Assembly: GCA_030531135.1 (NCBI GenBank)
Contig: JAUNOJ010000013.1
Location: 272 to 16,853 of the forward strand
DNA: 16,582 bases
Direction of reading: 5' to 3'
From: Sutterellaceae bacterium
Lineage (GTDB): Bacteria > Pseudomonadota > Gammaproteobacteria > Burkholderiales > Burkholderiaceae_F
In this document: positions 7,187-15,756 of the stretch, in pieces
Layout of the letters: every line of letters begins with the position of its first letter
Position numbering within the stretch: the stretch's first letter is position 1
Position numbers and translations under genes: made by a program
The notes under the pieces: generated by a model
Database searches by the model: none
The model's input: only the letters and a program-made list of their open reading frames with translations
Told to the model about the DNA's origin: nothing

Positions 7187-9316
7187 TTAGAAGCTATACC
7201 GCACCCCGAAATTGATACGATAGTCCGTATCCACTTCTCCACCGTTTGAGGCTTCGACGTCGGCATACAAGTGCGTCTGATCCGTCACGTTAAAGTTGGC
7301 ACCGATACCGAACTCGTACCACGTACCGCCCAAGTCGGAGGACATTGCGCGAGCATTCGCACCATCGCTAAACGTGAAGTCGGCTTCACTCTTCCAGTCG
7401 TGCAACACGGAAGCACGCACGTAGGCGTTGCCGCGATTGTTCGGGCACTTCACACCCAAAGCAAACCCTGCGCGGCCGATCAATGCGTCGGCAGAGTCCT
7501 GTTCAACATAGACCTTGACGGCACTATCGGTTGCGTAGTTGACGCCCGAAACGTGACCCCACATCATTTCGACTTGCGGTTCGATATAGAACATGTCGGT
7601 CAAATCAAAACGCCAACCGGCTTCGGCGGACAAGCTCACGGCATTGGTGTGGTAGCTTGCTGACGACGTGTAGCTCGGCATAGCGATATCAAACGTATTC
7701 TTCATGCGGCCGATCTTGCCGGTCACATCCAAGAAGAATCCGTTATCCGCCACCCAAGAACCGTAACCTGTGAAGGCATACAAAGAGCTGTCGCCGCCAC
7801 CGTTGGCAAAGTCGTTGTCACCGTCCGTCCACGATGCGGCGCCGCCCAACCACACGCCGTCGGCCACTTGATGGTCATAGCCGAATTGGAAAGCCGTGTA
7901 GTTGTTCTTGATGGATTTGCTACCAAAGCGTGCCTGACCGGTATAGACACGAGCCCAGACGCCGTTATTCTGACCCTTGCTGTCGCGCAACTCTCCCAGG
8001 CGCTTATTCATGTCGTTGATTTCGTTGCGCCAGATGTGCAAACCCACCATGGACATTTCGGTGATGCCGTAGACGGTGTCACTACCATGGATTTTGATGT
8101 TTTCAAGCGTACCGTCTACTCCCGCTGTAGCGGTTGCACCGTCGAAGATACCGCTGGCTTTCTGTTCGAGCGAGTAGCCGGTCAGTTCTTTCTCAACATT
8201 GCCGTTCGTATCCTTTGTATTAAGAGCTACGATGCCCAGTAACTTAGACAGGTCTTCCTGAGCATTGCCCGTACCGTTGGCACCGTCGGCCACGACTTTA
8301 ATGTTCTCGGCCTTCGTCTGAAGATTATCCTCGACGCCGGTCAGGTAAACCTTATTTCCGCTGTCTACATCGGCAATATTGAAAGTCAAAGAATCGGCCG
8401 TAATGTAGATGTCATCAGGTTTCCAACTTGTGTCGCCGTCTTCTTTATAACCGCCAAAGTCCACCATGGCACCGGCACCCATATTGATATTGACATTGCC
8501 GGCAATGTTTGCACCATGTTGGACTCCATAGACACTAAGGCGTAAACTGCCGCCGTCTAAAACATCAACCTCGTTTAATTCGAAAGTCGATCTTTCTGTG
8601 TTTGAGCCGTTAGTCTGAAGGTTAAGAACCGAATCCTTTTCAACCTTAAGTTGATTGATCTTTATCGTTCCTGCCTTATTGGATTGAACGAGTCCTTTGC
8701 TACCAATGACTGTGACCTGCGACAATTCCAACGTGCCGGCGGCATCGAATTCAACACGAGCATCTTGCGCAGTTCCAGTTCGCTTCAGAGTAATCGGAGC
8801 ATCAATTATTAGGCCACCGGCTCCCACAACCAAACCAGTCTTTGCGCCTTGGGACTCAACAAGAATTGCATCAACTTCTTCAAGAGTCTTTTGATTGGTA
8901 ACTACCAACCCAGTTTCGTTTGTCGTTCCAACAATCGTAAGCAGTTTCGTTTGGATAATCGTATTCTTAAGTTCCACGTCGTATGTATTCTTGCCAGTGC
9001 CTCGATAAATGAATGCATGATCAGCTTGAATCGTGCCTTGGAAAACAGGTATCGGGCTATTCGTTGTCAGGATGTCTAATGTCTGGGTATGAATGGAGCC
9101 ATTCTCACCCATGGCAAACTTGCCACCCTCAAGCTTGATTAGCTGATTTTCAACTGTCCCGTTCACGGTCAAAGTCGTTGTGTTGTCCGATGCGACAACA
9201 TCTTCCTTATATGTGGTTTGTGCATCCACCACAACATCTTCGGCGTAAGCAAACCCCGTAGTCATCAACAAAGAGGCGGCCACGGCCGTCAAACTGAACA
9301 TATTTTTGGTATTCAT
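7187..9316 (-). CDS. Type Va autotransporter with C-terminal beta-barrel
   Basis: A 709-residue secreted surface protein. A signal peptide (residues 1-25, cleavage after AYA) is followed by a passenger of about 400 residues rich in beta-helix-like T/V/N/G strands (LTVNGTVE, LSQVTVIGS, INQLKVE). A linker helix (about 428-446, NEINDMNKRLGELRD) leads into a 12-strand barrel domain from about 452 (GVWARVYTG) to the terminal GVRYSF, whose last Phe is the BAM recognition residue. I chose ATG 9316, preceded by GGTGAT. The GTG at 9328 would overlap that site. No serine-protease triad or other enzymatic motif is visible, so adhesin or biofilm functions are likely. The gene stands alone between two defence modules and ends at a shared terminator. 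Confidence 0.92.
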   Translation of the reverse strand: MNTKNMFSLTAVAASLLMTTGFAYAEDVVVDAQTTYKEDVVASDNTTTLTVNGTVENQLIKLEGGKFAMGENGSIHTQTLDILTTNSPIPVFQGTIQADHAFIYRGTGKNTYDVELKNTIIQTKLLTIVGTTNETGLVVTNQKTLEEVDAILVESQGAKTGLVVGAGGLIIDAPITLKRTGTAQDARVEFDAAGTLELSQVTVIGSKGLVQSNKAGTIKINQLKVEKDSVLNLQTNGSNTERSTFELNEVDVLDGGSLRLSVYGVQHGANIAGNVNINMGAGAMVDFGGYKEDGDTSWKPDDIYITADSLTFNIADVDSGNKVYLTGVEDNLQTKAENIKVVADGANGTGNAQEDLSKLLGIVALNTKDTNGNVEKELTGYSLEQKASGIFDGATATAGVDGTLENIKIHGSDTVYGITEMSMVGLHIWRNEINDMNKRLGELRDSKGQNNGVWARVYTGQARFGSKSIKNNYTAFQFGYDHQVADGVWLGGAASWTDGDNDFANGGGDSSLYAFTGYGSWVADNGFFLDVTGKIGRMKNTFDIAMPSYTSSASYHTNAVSLSAEAGWRFDLTDMFYIEPQVEMMWGHVSGVNYATDSAVKVYVEQDSADALIGRAGFALGVKCPNNRGNAYVRASVLHDWKSEADFTFSDGANARAMSSDLGGTWYEFGIGANFNVTDQTHLYADVEASNGGEVDTDYRINFGVRYSF

Positions 9317-9422
9317 AACTATCACCACGAAACAACTTTAGAAAATGATGGTGTAAACTTCCGGATCGAAATAGTTGCACACTAAGATATACGTTTTCAT
9401 TTACCCCCGCAAGCACAAGGGG

Positions 9423-9449
9423 TTTATAGCCCCCCAAGTCCGCTGTCAA
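9423..9449 (-). promoter_or_regulatory. Candidate sigma-70 promoter of the autotransporter gene
   Basis: On the minus strand, TTGACA (9449-9444) is followed by TATAAA (9428-9423) with a 15-bp spacer. That is shorter than optimal, but both boxes are near consensus. The -10 box lies inside a GGGG/CCCC dyad (9419-9434) that could modulate melting. It would give an untranslated leader of about 100 nt. Confidence 0.45.
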
Positions 9450-9603
9450 CCTTTTCAAGATATCAATTTCATTCAACCATAGCACTAAGGGTTTACCCCG
9501 AGATATTTCTGTAACAACATCTCCAAGTAGCGCAATGCATACTCAAATTTAGGATGGCAACTCCAAAAAAATCCGACTCCTGTACAAGCGCGGGTACGGT
9601 GAC

Positions 9604-9636
9604 CATATTCAGATATGAAAATTTCAAATTTTTGAA
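9604..9636. repeat. Pair of AT-rich dyads upstream of the McrBC-like operon
   Basis: CATAT-TCAG-ATATG (9604-9617) and TTCAAA-TT-TTTGAA (9623-9636) lie next to each other with centres 19 bp apart, roughly two helical turns. This is the geometry of a paired operator, although AT-rich sequence makes short dyads common. Confidence 0.4.
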
Positions 9637-9778
9637 CAAATACCGGACAAGCTTGAACTCTTGACCGAGCATCGACTCAATTGCTCTCTAACTTCTTTGC
9701 CTGTTTTGACCGAAACCGCGAAAGTTTTTCTTACTCCACCCCCAAAATCCACGCGACAAATCGGCATCGTTGCTAAGA

Positions 9779-9809
9779 TTGACGCCGCTCGCAAATTTGG
9801 ATGCGTCAA
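9779..9809. repeat. Inverted repeat just before the McrB-like gene
   Basis: A perfect 7-bp inverted repeat TTGACGC (9779-9785) / GCGTCAA (9803-9809) with a 17-bp spacer ends 33 bp before the start codon. It might be an operator or a 5' UTR hairpin. A 7-bp repeat at an arbitrary spacing is weak evidence on its own. Confidence 0.35.
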
Positions 9810-9842
9810 ACGAACAAGCCCTCGGACTGAAGGAAAGAAAAA

Positions 9843-12800
9843 ATGGACGTCGCTCTGCTTACCGCCATCAAAAATTACTACACCGGCAAAAATCAAACGG
9901 ATTTTTTGAATCGTTGTTACGAACTGTTAAAAAGGTACGGCAGCTCCAAAGGCTTTCGTCAAAAGACCTGGTGGACAAGCGACTTTTGCAAAGGTCAATT
10001 GGCAAGTTTCTTCACGAACAATCAAATGGCTCTGCTCGGTGCGTTACCGAGTCCAAAATTGCCCGCCGGCGACTGGGTCAACGACGAGATGCGAGCCTAT
10101 TGCCACGAACACTTCGACGCTCCTGCTCTCGAAGATAAAGAGCTCTTCTTTACCTGGTTTACGGAAAACATTTGTAAACCCGAAGTGGCGCAATACTTCT
10201 TGGACAACTGGGACGAGCACCCCGACATCATTCATTTAAAGCTCTTTTGGTCGCACTTTAACGATCACAACTTCGAGGAATTTTGCGACGTCTTCTGGCG
10301 CTCGATGTTGCCGCTCGAAGCCAAGCTTCAGAACCCCGAGCACATCAAACAATATTTCCCGGTGCCCAAGTCGCTCACGGGCGGCCAAGATGCTGTCGAC
10401 ACCGAAGTCGTTCAAGAACAAGCCGTCGAAGTTGAAAGTCAAAGTTCCTCTGCCTCCGAAAACTCGACCGACGACGATATGAAATCTCCTGCGGTGACCG
10501 ATTTGCCCGAAGAGATTGTCGACATGGACATGCGCTTCCGAGAAACCCGCGATCCGGATTTATGTCGTCAACTTGCCCAAGCACTGACCGGTATCGACTA
10601 CTTGCATGCGGCCGCCGACTATTACTTTGAATTGGTCTTGATGTGCAAATCCCAAGACAAGGCAGAGTCCGCGTACTACGACCGCCTGTTGGCTACGGCA
10701 CGCGCCGAAGGTCCGGATTGCGATATGGAACGTCTTGTTCAGGGATTCCAAAAAGCATTTCCTCAGACCAAGAAGCTTCAGACGCTCGACTTCGATCTTG
10801 CCGGTGCCTACGAGATCTTTAAGGACAAGAGTCGATGGCTCCCCATTTTCTCTGCCAAGCGCGAAGACTTCGGCCACGGTTGGGCCGATCAGGAAAAATA
10901 CTTCAAGACCGAATGCAACAAGGTCATGGCGGGCAACAAGCTTTATGCCCTCGAGTACATTCACGGTGCAGTCGAGCTTTTGCCCGATAGCTTCACGCTG
11001 TTGCGCAACCTGGCTCAAACGCAATCGGCGCTCAAACTCGCCATGTCCGCGAGCATGAGCTATGAATTGGTCTCCAGAATCGACCCCAGCCGCAAAAGTG
11101 CCGCCGAGGCAAAATGCCGCTCCGTGTCCTGCCTGATCGATGCCAAGCTCTATGATCAAGCTGCCATCGAGTTATCGGGCTTGAAAAAATTCGGCTCCGT
11201 CGATCGAGATGAAATCAGTCGGCTGAGCAAATACATAGAGCTGGGGCAAAAAGAGCTTGATCGACAACTTGCCCAAGCCGAAGTCGAAGAGCCCAAGGAC
11301 GAAGTACCGGCATCGCAAACCCAAAGCGATGTTGTCGCGCCTATCCAATCGGCCACCCCGATGCAACCCGTTTCCACCGAGTCTCACCCGACTTGGCCCG
11401 AAGGCATGGACGACGATGTGCCGCCCATGCGGTTGCCCACGCGCTTAATCGGGTATGTAAAACGCCTGTCTGGCTTCATCAATTTCTGGCCACAGTATTA
11501 TCAAGTCGACGGCAATTGGTACCTGCTAACCGATGACCAAGCTAAATTGCGGTTTGAAACCAAAGGTGCACTGAATCTACGCTTTAATAAGCACGAAGAG
11601 CCAAGCGCACTTAAAGACAGCTACCCCTTTGTCGTGGTTCTTCAGAGTCCAAGTCAATTGCGTCCGACTGGAAATCCCAATTACACCGTTTGTATCGATC
11701 CCAAGATCGGCAAAGAAGTGCAACCTTTGAGTAACGCCGGTTACGTCGTTGCCTACCCGTGCCAGAATCACATCGATCTGACCTCGGGCACCGATGTCAC
11801 GGTCACCTTGGGCGCCACCCAAGTCGATACCGGGGAAGATGTTTTAAGCAACCTCGACGTGGTCTTGGCTGTCGAAGGCGGCTTTGCCGGACCTTTCCGC
11901 ATGCTTGCCACCGCCAACGGACAACTCTATATTCCGGCCGTCAAGGTGGAAGCGTTAACTGCGGTCAATTTCTGGAAACAGAATAACGGCAAGGGTGTTT
12001 TGCCTGCAGCGACTTCGGGAAAAAACAACGAAACGGTGCACTACCAAATCGCACTCGTGCACGACAAAAAGCTCTTTACCAAAGGCACGATCGATTTGTT
12101 AAGCCCCGAAGAGGTGTTGCGCATTACGCTCAACAAAACCTCGGGCTTTACCACAATTGCCGATGTCAAAGAGTTTGTGAGAACAAGCGATTCGCTGTTA
12201 ATCAATAACGAAGCGCGTCGCGCCCGCGTCTTGGCGTTGCTCGACAAAATGCCCGAACTCGAAAACTTCTCGCAGTCCGTGCAAGATGCCGCCATTGAAG
12301 CTGCCGTGCGCGCCGTTGCCAAAGAAGCCGCAAGCGACGCTAAGCCTTTGACGGACGCTTTCGTCAAGGCCGTTGCCCAGTCCAAAAACCTCAAAGGTTT
12401 GGAAGCGCAACTCAAACAAAACGAAGACGAAATCCGCGCCGACTATCAGGCGCGCATTCAAAGCGCCAAGACCGAGTTTGAAAAAGCTTCGCGCGACATT
12501 GAAAAAGAACTCAAGGCTCGCCAAGCCGATTTGACCAAGGTCGAGACCGAAATCGAAAAGAAAGAAGCTTTCTGGAAGTCGGAGTTCGAAAGTTTTGTCA
12601 AGGCCGCCAAGGATCAAATCACCGAGCATCGCTTGTCGCCCTACTTTGACGAATTGACCGGTGTTGCAGCCGCAACCGGCACCGTAACTCGCCCGTGCGC
12701 CGAAGGCGAAATCGATTATGGGGCTCGCGCTCAGGCAATCGTCAAATCCGTACCCAAGCACCGTTTGGCGCCGGCAGAACTCAGAAACCATATCATCACG

Positions 12801-13817
12801 GCTTTCCAGGCTCGACGCGGCTATACGCACGACGAAGTCGTCAATTTGTGCGTGAGTTTAGCGAACAACTTCCTCACCATCTTTGCGGGCGACCCCGGTA
12901 TCGGCAAGACCACGGCCTGCCATGTCTTGGGCGACGTTCTGGGTTTATCCGACCTAAGCGCCTCTTTGGCAGGCTCTACCCTGTGGGACGCCGATGCCGC
13001 CAAGCGCTTCTTGCAGGTGCCGGTGGAACGCGGTTGGACCAGTAAACGAGACTTCTTGGGGTACTTCAACCCCTTGACGCAAAAGTTCAGTTCGCCCGAC
13101 AAGCGCCGCTACGAAGCCTTCCGCCTGCTTGACAAGGAGGCGTCTTTAGGCAAAGACAAGGTATTGCCCTTTGTGTTCCTCTTGGACGAAGCCAACTTGA
13201 GTTCGATGGAATACTACTGGGCCGACTTCATGGGCTTTTGCGGCAACGACGACGCGGCCAAGCGAGAAATCGTTTTGGGCGACAACGAAGTCATTGCGAT
13301 TCCCGATCACTTGCGCTTTTTGGCAACGATCAACGTCGACGATACGACCGAAACCTTATCGCCGCGCCTACTTGACCGCGCCTGGATCATTCGCCTGCCC
13401 GAACCCAAGTTTGATACGGTCACGCGCGAAGGTAACGAAAAGAAAGCCGTGCTTTGGAGCGACTTTCAAGCCGCTTTCGGCTGCCCGCAAGGCAAGACCC
13501 TTGCCAAGGTTGTCGAGCTCGATCCGATTTACGCCGAATTCAAGGCCGCAGGCGTCAACGTTTCCATGCGCAGCCAACGCGCCATCGCGAAGTTTGTCGC
13601 GGCAGGCGAATCGCTTTTTGACGGACGCCGTACCACGGCCGTGGACTATGCCATCGCGCAAAAGTTGCTACCCATGATTCGCGCAAGCGGCGCCCTTTTC
13701 CATCAACGTCTGGAAAAGCTCAAAGGTGTCTGCGCCCAATATCCGACCACTTGCGCCATCATCGACTCGATTATGACGCGCGGGGAAAACAACCTTAACT
13801 TCTATCAGTTCTTCTAA
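9843..13817 (+). CDS. Giant McrB-like AAA+/GTPase with coiled coil (type IV restriction motor)
   Basis: A 1324-residue, probably cytosolic motor subunit of a non-canonical McrBC system. Its C-terminal domain (about 985-1324) has Walker A GDPGIGKT (1016-1023), Walker B FLLDEAN (Asp1115, Glu1116) and the McrB-type NxxD signature in ATINVDD (Asn1164, Asp1167), followed by LSPRLLDRA with candidate arginine fingers. Before it is a charged coiled coil (about 846-928). Going N-terminal, there is a beta-rich region (about 531-770) whose GYVKRLSGFINFW opening recalls an OB/cold-shock fold, a Ser/Pro/Glu linker (about 480-530), an all-helical TPR-like region (about 225-480), an acidic Ser-rich linker (180-222) and a Trp/Phe-rich helical domain (1-175). 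Classical McrB is about 460 residues. The start has AAGGA 8 nt upstream. The nuclease partner follows after 3 nt. The N-terminal modules are unrecognised. Confidence 0.85.
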   Translation: MDVALLTAIKNYYTGKNQTDFLNRCYELLKRYGSSKGFRQKTWWTSDFCKGQLASFFTNNQMALLGALPSPKLPAGDWVNDEMRAYCHEHFDAPALEDKELFFTWFTENICKPEVAQYFLDNWDEHPDIIHLKLFWSHFNDHNFEEFCDVFWRSMLPLEAKLQNPEHIKQYFPVPKSLTGGQDAVDTEVVQEQAVEVESQSSSASENSTDDDMKSPAVTDLPEEIVDMDMRFRETRDPDLCRQLAQALTGIDYLHAAADYYFELVLMCKSQDKAESAYYDRLLATARAEGPDCDMERLVQGFQKAFPQTKKLQTLDFDLAGAYEIFKDKSRWLPIFSAKREDFGHGWADQEKYFKTECNKVMAGNKLYALEYIHGAVELLPDSFTLLRNLAQTQSALKLAMSASMSYELVSRIDPSRKSAAEAKCRSVSCLIDAKLYDQAAIELSGLKKFGSVDRDEISRLSKYIELGQKELDRQLAQAEVEEPKDEVPASQTQSDVVAPIQSATPMQPVSTESHPTWPEGMDDDVPPMRLPTRLIGYVKRLSGFINFWPQYYQVDGNWYLLTDDQAKLRFETKGALNLRFNKHEEPSALKDSYPFVVVLQSPSQLRPTGNPNYTVCIDPKIGKEVQPLSNAGYVVAYPCQNHIDLTSGTDVTVTLGATQVDTGEDVLSNLDVVLAVEGGFAGPFRMLATANGQLYIPAVKVEALTAVNFWKQNNGKGVLPAATSGKNNETVHYQIALVHDKKLFTKGTIDLLSPEEVLRITLNKTSGFTTIADVKEFVRTSDSLLINNEARRARVLALLDKMPELENFSQSVQDAAIEAAVRAVAKEAASDAKPLTDAFVKAVAQSKNLKGLEAQLKQNEDEIRADYQARIQSAKTEFEKASRDIEKELKARQADLTKVETEIEKKEAFWKSEFESFVKAAKDQITEHRLSPYFDELTGVAAATGTVTRPCAEGEIDYGARAQAIVKSVPKHRLAPAELRNHIITAFQARRGYTHDEVVNLCVSLANNFLTIFAGDPGIGKTTACHVLGDVLGLSDLSASLAGSTLWDADAAKRFLQVPVERGWTSKRDFLGYFNPLTQKFSSPDKRRYEAFRLLDKEASLGKDKVLPFVFLLDEANLSSMEYYWADFMGFCGNDDAAKREIVLGDNEVIAIPDHLRFLATINVDDTTETLSPRLLDRAWIIRLPEPKFDTVTREGNEKKAVLWSDFQAAFGCPQGKTLAKVVELDPIYAEFKAAGVNVSMRSQRAIAKFVAAGESLFDGRRTTAVDYAIAQKLLPMIRASGALFHQRLEKLKGVCAQYPTTCAIIDSIMTRGENNLNFYQFF

Positions 13818-13820
13818 GAG

Positions 13821-15692
13821 ATGACGGGACTGATAGGACAATTGACGCTCACGACCTCAAAGGGAGTTTCCTTCCCTTTGAGCGTTTGCGGCTACCCGCC
13901 GACCGAAGACCTTGAGACGATTTTAAAGCGCAAGGTTAGCCCAAGCGCACGCTTAAAACTTGCCTTTACCTTTGAGGCAAAGGACGGCTACGCCAAATCG
14001 CTCGGCCAAGGCGACATCACCGTCAAGGTTTATGCCGGCAAAGAGAAGTTGTGCGAAACGATGCCGGAGTGCACTGCCGGCGACGAGAGCTTTTCTTTTA
14101 CCGTCAAAACCAAGGCCGCAACGCTTGTCGACGTGGTGGGACCGGTAGCTTTAAAGGTGGTGATCTCAAACGCCTTTGACGTCACGGAAACGCTTTTCAC
14201 ACAAAGCATCTTTGTCGGATTTGAAAATTCCGGCCACGGTTTGCGTTTGAAAGACATGCTCTGGTTTATCTATGACCGAGCCCATCTTCTGATGCACGCA
14301 GCCGGGCCCAACGCCATTCGCAAAGATTCGGGGGCTCAAGACCGAAAACCGGATACGGTTTCCAAACGCGAGACCGGCGACTTCGTACTGACAGCCGTCA
14401 CTGCGCGTGAGAGTCAACGCAACCTCAAGGATCAAATTGCACTCATTGCCAAAGTGATTCAAACGTTCGGGCAACTGAGAAACTACTTTGAGAGAAACGC
14501 GCGCTTTCGGTTGCAACACCGGCATCGCTTAACGGCCTTTACGCGCGTGCAGGCCGTCACGCACCGCACGTTGGAGTTTATTGCCAACCATCCGCAGTAC
14601 TTGGTGCCCACGCACGAAGAAACCGGGATTCGGTTCGGTAATCGCAACTACGTGCCAGACGTCACCACGGACGAAAGCCTGCACAAGAGCTACAAGATTT
14701 ACGAAAACCAAAGCTTGGTCAACTTCCTCGTGACGGTTTGGCAAACGTGTCGCAACCTCTCGCAAAAGGTCGTGGCGCACCCCGACTCGATCTATAGTCA
14801 GACGATTTTGGCCGACTTGAAAGATCGAGACGTCTTTGCGTCGCAATTGGAAGGGTTGGTCGAAGTGTATTGCCGTCTCTTTGGGATTGACGAGAGAACG
14901 GCGCTCACAACATTACCCGAACCCACCTCGATTTTTTGCTCCTCGGCACACTACCGCTCGGTCTACGAACTCATGCGCGAGTGGTTCGATTGCAAGCGCG
15001 TCACGCCCGAAGAAGAGTCGTATGTGGAAAGCGTCTCGAACTCCTCTCGCTTGTACGAGCACTACGTCTTGGCGCAACTGGTGAGCGTTCTCGAACCTCA
15101 CTTGACGGACAAACGTCGCGTTGTCTACCCGGGCGTCCGAGATAACCGTTATGAAACGCAAACGTGCAATGTCTTTACGTTTGCTTGTGAAGACAAGCGC
15201 ATCACCCTTTATTACGAACCCGCGATAGCAGCGGGCCGCCTTGAGAACAACGACGTGGGGCTTGTTCGTACCGTAACGCTTGATTACGCCAACGACGGCA
15301 CGCCGTTACATACGGAGAGCGAACAGTACTGGACGCCGGACTATGTCATCAAAATTGAAGAGAAGGGGCAAACGCGCTTTTGGATTGCCGACGCCAAATA
15401 TTCCGTTTGGACCACGGCAGTCAAAGAGTACGCCCAGCAGGTGTTTTTCAACTACTTGCTGGCCACGTCGCCCGCAGATCCCAAAGATTCGGTCGCCGGG
15501 CTCATCCTCTTTTGCGGCAAAGACAATGTCAACGCCAAAGAGCGCGCATTGGCCGCTCCTTACAACTTACGCAATCTCGACAACCCCGCACACGCATCGG
15601 CGCGCGGCAATCGGTTGCAGGTTTTGACGCTTGCGGCAGGCGATATCGGCAAAGACAAAACTGCCCTGGAAAATTGGCTCAGCATGCTTTAG
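13821..15692 (+). CDS. DUF2357/McrC-like PD-(D/E)xK nuclease
   Basis: A 623-residue endonuclease subunit partnered with the McrB-like motor. An N-terminal beta-rich part (about 1-135) is followed by a helical DUF2357-type region with the characteristic YENQSLVNFLV (294-304). The C-terminal catalytic domain carries Glu413 (LYEHYVLAQL), Asp507 (WTPDYVI) and Asp524-x-Lys526 (IADAKY), the full PD-(D/E)xK set, so the nuclease looks intact. Proteins of this type are annotated as predicted virus-defence components (COG1700, DUF2357/DUF524) and act as McrC equivalents, cleaving when their GTPase partner translocates or is activated. ATG 13821 is 3 nt after the upstream stop with no good Shine-Dalgarno, implying translational coupling. 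The substrate may be modified DNA or RNA; the sequence does not decide. Confidence 0.85.
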   Translation: MTGLIGQLTLTTSKGVSFPLSVCGYPPTEDLETILKRKVSPSARLKLAFTFEAKDGYAKSLGQGDITVKVYAGKEKLCETMPECTAGDESFSFTVKTKAATLVDVVGPVALKVVISNAFDVTETLFTQSIFVGFENSGHGLRLKDMLWFIYDRAHLLMHAAGPNAIRKDSGAQDRKPDTVSKRETGDFVLTAVTARESQRNLKDQIALIAKVIQTFGQLRNYFERNARFRLQHRHRLTAFTRVQAVTHRTLEFIANHPQYLVPTHEETGIRFGNRNYVPDVTTDESLHKSYKIYENQSLVNFLVTVWQTCRNLSQKVVAHPDSIYSQTILADLKDRDVFASQLEGLVEVYCRLFGIDERTALTTLPEPTSIFCSSAHYRSVYELMREWFDCKRVTPEEESYVESVSNSSRLYEHYVLAQLVSVLEPHLTDKRRVVYPGVRDNRYETQTCNVFTFACEDKRITLYYEPAIAAGRLENNDVGLVRTVTLDYANDGTPLHTESEQYWTPDYVIKIEEKGQTRFWIADAKYSVWTTAVKEYAQQVFFNYLLATSPADPKDSVAGLILFCGKDNVNAKERALAAPYNLRNLDNPAHASARGNRLQVLTLAAGDIGKDKTALENWLSML

Positions 15693-15700
15693 CACCCGGA

Positions 15701-15737
15701 AAGCAAAACGGCCTCAACCATAGCTCGGTTGAAGCCG
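15701..15737 (-). terminator. Terminator, better suited to the leftward nrdG transcript
   Basis: CGGCCTCAACC (15709-15719) and GGTTGAAGCCG (15727-15737) form an 11-bp stem with a 7-nt loop. On the plus strand it has a C-A mismatch and only CTTTA behind it. On the minus strand the mismatch becomes a G-U pair and TTTTGCTTT follows. It should therefore stop leftward transcripts from nrdG better than the restriction operon. Confidence 0.65.
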
Positions 15738-15756
15738 CTTTATAAAGGAGGATTAG

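Larger units (their letters stand above)
9450..9842. other. Divergent intergenic region between autotransporter and McrBC-like operon
   Basis: No gene is supportable here; the short ORFs across it lack ribosome sites and family features. It holds two AT-rich dyads (9604-9636), an inverted repeat (9779-9809), two TTGACC hexamers (9661-9666 and 9706-9711) that could be -35 boxes but lack good -10 partners, and the Shine-Dalgarno AAGGA (9830-9834) for the gene at 9843. The promoter of the large operon must lie here, or in the autotransporter side, but I cannot pin it down. Confidence 0.5.

Noticed and set aside
9207..9485. A minus-strand 92-codon ORF overlapping the autotransporter start
   Set aside because: It runs out of frame through the signal-peptide region and promoter of the autotransporter gene; there is no ribosome site or family feature.
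9661..9909. A plus-strand ORF starting at TTG ahead of the McrB-like gene
   Set aside because: It overlaps the well-supported start at 9843 in another frame, and its start codon is better read as a TTGACC hexamer in the regulatory region.
10560..11159. A 199-codon antisense ORF inside the McrB-like gene
   Set aside because: It is a frame shadow of a long coding region with strong family motifs; there is no independent start signal.
12198..12830. A 210-codon antisense ORF opposite the coiled coil
   Set aside because: The Phe/Leu/Gly-rich translation is what the complement of Lys/Glu/Ala coiled-coil codons produces; it is a shadow.
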